64,000 bases of DNA from Microglena sp. YARC (taxonomy: Eukaryota > Chlorophyta > Chlorophyceae > Chlamydomonadales > Chlamydomonadaceae). The notes under the pieces were generated by a model. That model saw only the letters and a program-made list of their open reading frames with translations, had not been told where the DNA came from and did no database searches. A program made the position numbers and the translations under genes. The first letter of the stretch is position 1. Each line of letters opens with the position of its first letter. This document shows, in pieces, positions 14,301 through 26,371 of this stretch. The DNA is taken from the NCBI GenBank assembly GCA_022414725.1, contig CM039462.1:18593187-18657186 (forward strand), given 5' to 3'.

Positions 14301-17300
14301 CAGAACCCAACCAGAAACCCAACCAGAACCCAACCAGAACCAACCCAGAACCCAACCAGAACCCAGCCAAGTGTCTTTTTTCAGAACCCAACCAGAACCC
14401 AACCAGACCGCAGAAACCCAACCAGAACCCAACCAGTGTTTTTTTCAGAACCCAACAGAACCCCAAACCAGAACCCAACCAGAACCCAACCAAACCCAAC
14501 CAGAACCCAACCAGAACCCAACCAGAAACCCAACCAGAACCCAACCAGTGTCTTTTTTCAGAACCCAACCAGAACCCCAACCACGAACCCCCAGAACCCA
14601 ACCAGTGAACCCAACCCCCCAGAACCCAACCAGAACCCAAGAACCCAAGTGTCCTTTTTCAGAACCCAACCAGAACCCAACCAGAACCCAGAACCAGAAC
14701 CCAACCAGACCCAACCAAACCCCAACAGAACCCAAAACCCAACCAGAACCCAACCAGAACCCCCACCAGAACCCAACCAGAACCAAATCCAGAGAACCAA
14801 CCAGTCAACCAGAACCCGTCCAACCAGAACCCAACCAGTGTCTTTTTTTCAGAGAACCCAACCAGTGTCTTTGTCAAACCCAACCAACCAAACCCAACCA
14901 ACCACCACCAGTTTCTTTTTTCAGAACCCAAACCAGAACCCAACCATATAACCCAACCATTTTTCCAACCAAACCAAGAAACCAACCAGAACCCAACCAG
15001 AACCCAACCAGAACCCAACCTAGACCCAACCAGAACCCAACCAGAACAACAGAGAACCCAACCAGAACCCAACCAGTGTCATAACCCAACCACCCAACCA
15101 AACCCAAACTTTTTCAGAACCCAACCAGAACCCAACCAGAACCCAACCTGTGTCTTTTTCAGAACCCAACCAGAACCCAGAACCCAACCAGAACTCACCA
15201 GAACCCAACCAGAGTCTTTTTTCAACCCAAAGTCTTTTTTTCAAACCAACCGAACCCAACCAGAAACCCAACCAGAACCCAACCAAGCCCCAACCAGAAC
15301 CCACCAGAACCCAACCAGAACCAGAAACCCAACCAAAACCCAACCAGAACCCAACCAGAACCCAACCAGAACCCAACCATACCCAACCAGAACCCAACCA
15401 GAACCCAACCAGAACCCAGAACCCAACCAGTGTCTTTTTCCAGAACCCAACCAGAACCCAACCAGAACCCAACCAGACCAAACCCAACCAGTGTTTTTTT
15501 CAGGAACCCAACCAGAACCCCAAACCAGACCAACCCAGAACCCAACCAGAAACCCAACCAGAAACCAAAGAACCCAACCAGACCCCAACCAGAAACCCAA
15601 CCAGAACCCAACCAGAACCCAACCAGAACCCAACCAGAACCCAACCAAACCACCAGAACCCAACCAGAAACCAACCCAACCAGAACCCAACCAAACCCGA
15701 ACCAGAACCCAACCAGAACCAACCAGAACCCAACCAGTAACCCAACCAGTGTTCTTTTTTCAGAACCCAACAAAACCAACCAGAACCCAACCAGAACCCA
15801 ACCAGAACCCAACCAGAACCAGAACCCAACAACCAGAACCAAAACCCAACCAGAACCAGAACCCAACAGAACCCAACCAAAACCCAACCAAACCAGAAAC
15901 CAACCAGAACCCAACCAGAACCCCAACCAGAACCCACAAGAACAGAAACCCAACCAGAACCCAGAACCAGAACCAGAACCCCAACCAGTGTCTTTTTTCA
16001 AAATCCATCCAGAACCAGGCCAACCAGAACCCCAAAACCCACCAGAACCCCAACCAGAACAGAACCCAACCTGACCCAACCAGAGAACCCAACCAGAACC
16101 GCAACCAGAACCCAACCCAGAACCCAAACCCAACCAGAACCAACCAGTGTCTTTTTTCAGAACCCAACCAGAACCCAACCAGAACCCAACCAGAACCCAA
16201 CCAGGAACCCCAACCCAACCAGAACCCAACCAGAACCCAACCAGAACCCAACCAGAACCCAACCAGAACCCAACCAGAACCCAACCAGAACCCAACCAGT
16301 GTCTTTCAGAACCCCAACCAGAAACCCAAAGAACCCACCAGAGAACCCAACCAGTGTTTTTCAGAAGACCAGAACCCAACCAGAACCCAACCAGAACCCA
16401 ACAGAACCAGCAACCAGAACCCAACCAGAACCCAACCAGAACCCAACCAGAACCCAACCAGAACCCAACCAGTGTCTTTCAGAACCAACCAGAACCCAAC
16501 CAGACCACCAGAACAACCAGAACCAACCAGTGTCTTTTTTCAGAACCCAACCAGACCAGTCTTTTTTTCAGAACCCAACCAGAACCCAACCAGAACAACC
16601 AGAACCAAGTGTCTATTTTCAAACCCAACCAGAACCCAACCAGAACCCAACCAAACCAACCAGTGTCTTTTTTCAGAACCCAACCAGAACAACCAGAACC
16701 CAACCACAAACCCAACCAGAACCCACCACCAGAACGAGACCCAACCAGAACCCAACTGTGTCTTTTTTCAGACCAACCAGAACCCAACCAGAACAACCAG
16801 AACCCAACCAGAACCCAACCGAACCCACCAGAACCCAACCACTTTTTTCAGAACCCAACCAGAACCCAACCCCCAACCAGAACCCAACCAGACCAGAACC
16901 CAACCAGAACCCAACCAGAACCCAACCAGAACCAACCAGAAAACAGAACCACCCAAAAACCCAACCAGAACCCAAACCAGAACCCAACCAGAACCCAACC
17001 AGAACCCAACCAGAACCCAACCAAACCCAACCAGTGTCTTTTTTCAGGAACCCAACCAAACCCAACCAGAAACCAACCAGACCAACCAGAACCCAACCAG
17101 AACCCAACCAGAACCAGAACCCAAGAACCCAACAGAACCAACCAGAACCCAACCAGAACCCAACCAGAACCAACCAAACCCAACATCAGAACCCAACCAG
17201 AACCCAACCAAAAACCAGAACCCAACCAGAACCAACCAGAACCCAGAACCCCAGAACCCAACCAACCATGTCTTTTTCAGAACCCAACCAGAACCCAACC

Positions 17301-20300
17301 AGAACCCAACCAGAAACCCCAACCAGAAAACAACCAACCACCAGAACCATAACCCAACCAGAACCCAACCAGAACCAACCAGACCAGAACCCAACCAGAA
17401 CCCAACCAGAACCCAACCAGAAACCCAACCAGAACCCAACCAGAACCCAACCAGAACCAACAGAACCAACAGTGTCTTTTTTCAGAACCAACCAGAACCC
17501 AACCAGAACCCAACCAGAACCCAACCAGAACCCAACCAAACCCAACCAGAACCCAACCACTTTTTCAGAACCCACCAGAACCAACCAGAACCCAACCAGA
17601 ACCCAACCAGAACCCAACCAGAACCAACCAGACCCAACCAGAACAACAGAACCAACCAGAACCCAACCAGAACCCAACCAGAACCCAACCAGAACCCAAC
17701 CAGAACCAACCAACCAGAACCCAACCAGAACCCAACCAGTGTCTTTTTCAGACCAACCAGAACCCAACCAAAACCCAACCAGAACCCAACCAGAACCCAA
17801 CCAGAACCAACCAGAACCCAACCAGTGTCCAGAACCCAACCAGAACCCAACCAGAACCCAGAACCAGAAACCCAACCAGAACCCAAACCAGAACCCAACC
17901 AGTGTCTTTTTTCAAACCCAACCAGAACCCAACCAACCAACCAGAACCCAACCAGAACCCAACCCAAACCAGAACCCAACCAGAACCCAACCAGAACCCA
18001 ACAACCCAACCAGAACCCAACCAAACCCAACCCCAGAACCAACCAGAACAACCAGAACCAACCAGAACCCAACCAGACCCAACAGAACCAACCAGAACCA
18101 ACCAGAAAACCCAACCAGAAACCCAACCAGACCCAAACCAGACCAACCAGAACCCAACCAGAACCAACCCAACCAGAACCCCAACCAGAACCCAACCAGA
18201 ACCAACAGAACCAACCAGAACCCAACCAGAACCAGAAACCCAACCCAACCAGAAAACCAGAACCAACCAGTGTCTTTTTCAGAAATCACTCAAGCGCAGT
18301 CACACTTCGTGGCGATCAAGAAAATCTTCGAGGAAGACAGATTACCCAGAGGTTCCACTAATCCACAGCCAAGCTTTCGGCTATGGTCTTACGATTGGGG
18401 GCAACTTAGTACTGATCAGACCCGCACCCCGCCTGTGTACCGCGACAATGGCCCATTTTGCCCTAAACTCGCACACCTGAGGGTCGCACGGTGGTCGCAC
18501 CTGGGTTGCGGAATTGGCGACCAGTCGCACAAAAAACAAAACTTGCCCAACCTTATGGAAAGAAGCACGGGTAGACTGAACCCCAACAAGTCGTAAACGA
18601 CGGGGATTCGAACTCAAATCTCAAATCAAATCAAATCTCAAATCAAATCAAATCTCAAATCAAATCAAATCTCAAATCAAATCTCAAATCAAGTCGAAAA
18701 TCAAATCAAATCTCTAATCAAATCTCTAATCAAATCAAATCAAATCAAATCTCAAATCAAACATCAAATCACCTGGATACCAAACCATCCACATGCAACC
18801 AGCGCCCGGAGGACAGAGGGCAGATTAGAACCCTGATGAAACATGTGATTTAGTGTGATTTAGTGTGTGGCAAGGCTTGTGTGATTTAGTAAGATTTTGT
18901 GAGATTTGGTGTGATTTAGTGTGAAGTAATGTGATTTAGTGTTATTTAGTGTGTGGTGAGGCCGGTAATGAGGCGTGTGAAGTGGCCGGTAATGAGGCGT
19001 GTGATGTGGCCGGTGTTGAGGCGTGTGAAGAGGCATGTGACGAGACACGTGCCCAGGCATGTAATGAAGCGTGTGTTGAGATGTGTGACTGAGCTTATCA
19101 TGTGGCCAGTAATGAGGCGTCTGAAGAGGCATGTGATTAAGTGTGTTGTGAGGCGTGTGATGAGGCATGTAATGAAGCGTGGGTTGAGACGTGTAATTGG
19201 GCGTGTCATGTGGCCGGTAATGAGGCGCGTGAAGAGGCATGTGATTAAGTGTGTGATGAGGTGTGTGATGAGGTGTGTGAAGAGGCGTGAGTTGAGACGT
19301 GTGACTGGGCTTGTCATGTGGCCGGTAATGAGGCGTGTGAAGAGGCATGTGATTAAGTGTGTGATGAGGTGTGTGATGAGGTGTGTGAAGAGGCGTGAGT
19401 TGAGACGTGTGACTGGGCTTGTCATGTGGCCAGAAATGGGTCTTTGATCGCACTGGTGGCAATTATAAAAGCATAATAACAAAAAGGAGCAAGCGGATTC
19501 GTCTACACCACTTTTTTAATGAACAAATACTTCCAAACAAAAGACGGCATGTGACGATGATTTGATGACGTGGCCATGTGATGATGACAGCAGGATGAGG
19601 CGGGATGTGATGACTATATTTTGATGCTGGGATTTTGAAAGAACGTGGTTGCCTTACACACACAAGTGTTTTTGAAAGAATGCGGTTGCTTTTCTTTGCA
19701 CCGCACCTGCACCTCGACCTGAACTTGCACAAGAAGCAAAACAAGCGAACGGACAAAAAGGCTGCAACAGGACGCCAAGCCAACTGACCTTGATCCCAAA
19801 AGATGCACGCGCCAAGACCGGGAAGGGAATGCCATACTGGGAAGACAGGGAAGACAGATAATAATGAGACTGTCAGGGTTTAGGGTTTAGGGTTTAGGAT
19901 TTAGTATAGGCAATAATTGGAAGACAGGGAAGACAGATAATATTGAGACTGTCAGGGTTTAGGGTTTAGGGTTTAGTATAGACAATCATAGGAAGACAGG
20001 GAAGACAGATAATATTGAGACTGTCAGGGTTTAGGGTTTAGGGTTTAGGGTTTAGTATAGACAATAATGGGAAGACAGGGAAGACAGATAATATTGAGAC
20101 TGTCGGGGTTTAGGGTTTAGGGTTTAGGGTTGAGCATAGACAATACTTGGAATACAGGGAAGACAGATAATATTGAGACTGTCAGGGTTTAGGGTATAGT
20201 ATAGACAATCATGGGAATACAGGGAAGACAGATAATATTGAGACTGTCAGGGTTTAGGGTTTAGTATAGACAATCATGGGAAGACAGGGAAGACAGATAA

Positions 20301-23300
20301 TATTGAGACTGTCAGGGTCTAGGGTCTAGGGTTTAGGGTTGAGTACAGACAATAATGGGAAGACAGGGAAGACAGACAATATTGAGACTGTAAGGGTTTA
20401 TAGTTGAGGGTTGAATATAGACAATAGTACAGGAAATAATTTAGGGTTCTGGATCCTTTAGCCTAACTGGCTACCCCTGGACTGTAATATACATACATAT
20501 GGTAGTCTAGGGTTCAGGGTTCAGGGTTCAGGGTTCAGGGTTCAGGGTTCAGGGTTCAGGGTCCAGGGTTCAGCGTTTAGGGCGACAAGTCCTAGGCTAA
20601 AATTGGCAGAGAGTGTTGGCTATCGGAGCGACAGGTGCAGGTGAAAACGGAATTGAGTGCAGAGTAAACCAGCACTACCTGGAGCCCACCCTTGTAAGAC
20701 ACCAAATCCCTGATTGCTAACAGAAGACCCCCTTTCTGAAACTGAAAACAGCAGAAATCGTTTTTCCCTTCGGAAATGAAACAAAAGCCCCCACCTTGGT
20801 TCCAGGATGAGCATTCAGCACCATGGGCATCAGTGTGATCACATTCCTGCATCGATCGGAAATGGTATGTACAAAACATGGGCATCAGTGTGATCACATT
20901 AAACAGGTACATAGAAAAAACATGGGCATCAGTGTGATCACATTTAACAGGTGCATACAAAACATGGGCATCAGTGTGATCACATTAAACAGGTATATAC
21001 AAAACATGGGCATCAGTGTGATCACATTAAACAGGTATATAAAAAACATGCCCATTAGTGTGATCACATTAAACATGTATATAAATAATATGGGCATCAG
21101 TGTGGTCACATTTAACAGGTCTATTAAAAACATGCCCATCGGTGTGATCACATTCCTGTGTGGATTGAAACTTTTGTCAAGTCTGTATGTATGTAATGAT
21201 AACGTAATGATGATGCCATATTCCAGTATCTGCTGGCACCTGGTGGGCTACTCATGTGGTACTCTGCCATAGTGATCACGGAAGAACCCTACATTATGAG
21301 TGAGTGCCAAGCTGGCAGGAGTAGCATGAGGTTTCACGTTGTACAATACTTTTGCTCTCTTGATTAGATAATGATAACGACAGGTGGGGCGTGGTATTAA
21401 GGGAGCCTCGTCTTACGGCTGTAGGGAACGAGCTGCTACTTTCCCTGGACAAAGCTACCATAGCGGTTGACAGCGACCGCGAACACTTAAGCGCACCCGT
21501 GGGGATTCGAACCCGGCACCTACATTGTTCAAGGAGCTCTGCCATTGAGCCATTCGTTGAACGGAGATAAGTTTGTATGTATGTATGTAAGTTACAGTGT
21601 GTTGGGTTGCACCCTCCCATAGGCCTATGCTTTTGCATTTGCATTTGCATCCTGCCTCTCTTTTTTACCTTTTCCTGCCTTCCTGTTGTTTGATCATTTA
21701 AATGTATGTTACAGTGCACCATGGGCAGGCACACCATGGGCAGCAGCAAATAGGACAGGTCTTATCAAAGGTAGCATATTGTCAGCGTGAACTACTAGGA
21801 CACGAGTGCCTTCTTGGTATCTGATCAGATACCAAGAAGGCACTCGTGTCCTAGTAGTTCACGCTGACACATATCAGGAACCACTCATCATTGTTAGGCT
21901 CATGGTGCAATGCTCGCCGTAATGATAACGCCTGGTGGGGCGTGGTGTTAAGGGAGCCCGTCGTACGCGGGTGGGGAGTGGTCTCCTACCTCAACTGGAC
22001 AAGCTACCATCGCGGTTGACAAGGACCATCTACCACTAGACCATTATATATCACTGAAAGGGGCTAACACTCACCGTACGTTGTTCTGCCTATTTAAATG
22101 TATGTTACAGTCCAGGGGGTAGGTTAACTAGGCCAAAGGGACTTGCCCATCCTCAGAAAGTCAAGATCGTGTTTTTCATGTCAGATTTCTGTAGGCCAGG
22201 TCGAGTAGCTACTTGGGCTACTCAAGCCTGAGTTCAGGATTGTGGCATAGCCATCGCATGGTGGAGCACGGAGCTATAAAAGGTTTGGATGAAGAGAGAG
22301 ATCAGGGAGCTGCTGCTCGTAGCTGAGAATAAAAACTACAACCCCCAGGACTGCAACGGGAAGGATAGTCCATGTGGGACTTGCACATCCTCAGATAATC
22401 AAGTCATGCTGAAGGCTTTAGCTTGAACTTGGTTACATGGCGCCAGCCTTTAAGGCTGCCAGCCGTCTTCTGCAGTAACATAATGAATTCAAATCGAAGC
22501 ATTATTATCAAAAGAGTTACAAAATAGTCAAAACAATAGTTACAAAATAGTCGCAAAATAGCAAAACAAAGTTACATACTAGCTGCAACCTAGTTACAAA
22601 ATAGACCAAAACAATAGTCACAACTCACCTTCCACAATATCAATAGAATCAACAGTACCATTTGCATGCGCAACAAAATTCACATAAGCACATCATCCGC
22701 GGCATCAGAACCAGAGTTTTATGGCGCGGCTGAAATCTTAGGGCTCTGAGCACAGCCTAGAGGTAGGATCGGGAAGTTGCCTAGAAGCTGCTGCACGTAG
22801 CCAAAAATGAAACCAGTGCTGTCCTGGATTACACACTGTCGTGTTTACACCCTGTCCTGGATTACACCCTGTCGTGTTTACACCCTGTCCTGGATTACAC
22901 CCTGTTGTGTTTACACCCTGTCCTGGATAACACCCTGTCGTGTTTACACCCTGTCCTGGATTACACCCTGTCGTGTTTACACCCTGTCCTGGATTACACC
23001 CTGTCGTGTTTATAGCAATTCAGCAGATGATTTGGCTTTAGGTACCATAGTTCGTAGTCCGTACCTCCACTTTTTCAGGCAATGTTTTGTCAATTTTCAG
23101 AAATTCTCAGAATTCTCGATTCTCAAGAGTGGCAGAATGCGCAGGCCAAATTCTGAAGTTTGGGGTACAAAACGAACTACGAACCAGGGTACTACGGTGC
23201 CGCGCTGCCTTGTTGAGCTCTTCTGCGCGTTTCGCGCAGTTTTTGCGCTGTTTGCACTATAACGCGCTGACCAATTTGACGTTTGTGCGCTTTAAGCGCT

Positions 23301-26300
23301 GACCAATTTGGCAAGAAGTAGTACCCTGCTACGAACTACTACGTATTTTGAAATCCAAATTCAAATCATTAGCTAAATGGCTTTAAAGGTCTATTTGACT
23401 CACCCCAAAAGCACTGTGATGATACCTTGTGACCAGGACATCCCTGTGAAAGTTTGTGGAGCGAATGAGTCAGATGGTGTGGGTGTGGGTTTTGTGTTGG
23501 GTGGGTGGATGTGTGTGTGTGGTGGTGGTGGTGGTGGGCGGTGGGGTGGGGGTGTGAAGGGGGGGGGGGGGGTAAATGTGGTACAAACATGGTGCCAGGC
23601 CAGGCTGCACCATGGCCTTTGCATAGTCATGTACATTATTTCCACACATGTATTCATATCTGCACACATGTATTCATATCTACACACATGTATAAGCATT
23701 AATGTATACATAAATACATATATTTTGGGGATATATCAAGGGATTGAAATATGAAATTAAAATAAAATACATTCCACCTTCCATCAGTGCTTGTCGTGGT
23801 TCATCCCCTCCTGATATCATGGTTGGGCGAGTCCCTTTAGCCTATTTAGCTACCCCTGGACTGCAACAACATACACACAGCAACATGACTTAATCTTGTA
23901 CCAAGGTTATTCAAAACAAGTAAATACACTTAACCAGAGTTGTCACAAGAACCTAATCAATAAATCAATAGCACGCCTTATTACGAGGAATGAGGTTGAG
24001 GGGGCCAGCCCGTTTGCTTTCACTGGGGCCGACCACCTCTATCAACAAGCACATAATTAATCGAAAATAAGGTGGCACACACACCTGTCTCGAGTAAAAC
24101 AAAAAGTTTCACGCACACCTATCTCGAGATAAACAAAAAAAGGCCCACGCACCTATCTTGAGAAAAGTAAAACAAAAAGTGTCACACCCACTCATCAATT
24201 GATAAGTAGAAAAACGTTGTCACACTCACCTCTCTATAATTAAATACATGGTCACACACACCTAATAAAACAAAAACGTTGTCACATGCGCCTATCTCGA
24301 GATACGCAAAAAAAAGGGCCCACGCTCAAATTTCAAGTAAAAAAACATGGTCACACGCACCTAATTAAACAGAAAAAGGTGTCGCACGCACCTATCTCGA
24401 GTAAAAAGTAAAAAGTAAAAAGTAAAAAGTAAAAAGTAAAAAGTAAAAAGTAAAAAGTAAAAAGTAAAAAGTAAAAAGTAAAAAAACATTGTCAGACGCA
24501 CCTAAGTCCATTAGTGAAGCAGCCAAGAGCCAGCTGGGAATGGAGATGACGAGGGTAATCCAGAATGAAGCAAAGTCGGCTACGTCCCAACTTCGATCGC
24601 CGGCCAGGGTAGGAGAAAAATCTGCAGAGCGATAGGCATGATAGATGGGTTTTAGGGTTTAGGGTATAGGGTATAGCAGGATAGGGTTTATGATTTAGGG
24701 ATAGGTATGGCAGATATGAGTATATGACAGATATAAGATACATGTTCCAGCATGACACGTAGTCCAAGCTCCATATGACAGATATAACAGACATGTTTCA
24801 GCATGTCATGTAGTCCAAGCTCCATGTGACATATGACAGATATGACAGACATGTTCCAGCATGACATGCAGTCCAAGCTCCATATGACATATTCACATAT
24901 GTGAGAGATATGACAGATATAACAGACATGTTTCAGCATGACATGTAGTCCAAGCTCCATATGACAGATATGACAGCATGATTTGTATTACAGATATGTT
25001 CCAGCCTGACATGTAGTCCAAGCTCCATACGACATATGACAGCTATGACAGATACGACAGATATGACAGATATGTTCCAGCATGACATGTAGTCCAAGCT
25101 CCATACGACATATGACAGATATGACATATGTTCCAGCATGACATGTAGTCCAAGCTCCATACGACATATGACAGATATGCCAGATATGACAGATATAAGA
25201 TACATGTTCCAGCATGACATGCAGTCCAAGCTCCATATGACAGATATAACATATATGTTCCAGCATGACATAAAGTTTAATCTCCATACAACAGACATAA
25301 CAGATATAACAGGTATGTTCCAGCATGACATAAAGTTTAATCTCCATATAACAGACATAACAGATATAACAGATATGTTCCAACATGACATAAAGTTTAA
25401 TCTCCATATGACAGATATGACAGATACAACAGATATGTTCCAGCATGACATGAAGTTTAATCTCCATATGACAGATATGACAGATACAACAGATATGTTC
25501 CAGCATGACATGCAGTCCAAGCTCCATATGACAGATATGACAAGTTCCAGCATGACATGCATTCCAAGCTCTATTTGACAGATTTGACAGATATGACAGA
25601 TATGACAAGTTCCAGCGTGACATGCATTCCAAGCTCTATTTGACTGATATGACACATATGATAGATATGATGGACATTTTTTAGCATGACATGTAGTCCA
25701 ATCTTCATGTGACAGATATGACACGTTCCAACATGACATGCAGTCCAAGCTCCATATGACAGATATGACAGATATGACAAAGAACATATATGTTCCCCAG
25801 GGGGGGGCAAGAAAAAAGCTGCCGTTCCGCACCTTCGCTTTGGATAAAGCCTATCCTCAAACTATATTTAAAAAAAATGAGCCAAAAATAAAGTTGTACA
25901 AAAGTTAGAGAGGTCCAAAGTTGTTTTCAACCAAAGCGGCCCAAATCTTAACTTCGCGATAAATCACGTTTGGGCAACCCCATGAAAGATGTAAGAGCAT
26001 AACTGTAATGGGCCAGAAAAGATCTTTCAAATGACCCCCATTTTTAGGGGGGTAGGGTGAGGCAATTGGGTTTTAGGAGGGGGGGGGGGGGGGGTAGGGG
26101 GGGGGGGTAAAAAAACTTGTTCCCAACTTTATTTCCCCTCTTTTTGTATGAAACTTCCACAATTCCAACTCTCATCTGAATCGGAGACCATATCGAAGGT
26201 GCTGTCCAAAATCTGTCTTTCTGCCCCCCCCCCCCCCTGAACATGCTGTCCAAAAATCTGTCTTTCTGCCCCCCCCCCCCCCCCCCCCCTCTGCCCCCCC

Positions 26301-26333
26301 CCCCCCTGAACATGCTGTCCAAAATCTGTCCTT

Positions 26334-26371
<38 letters not shown>

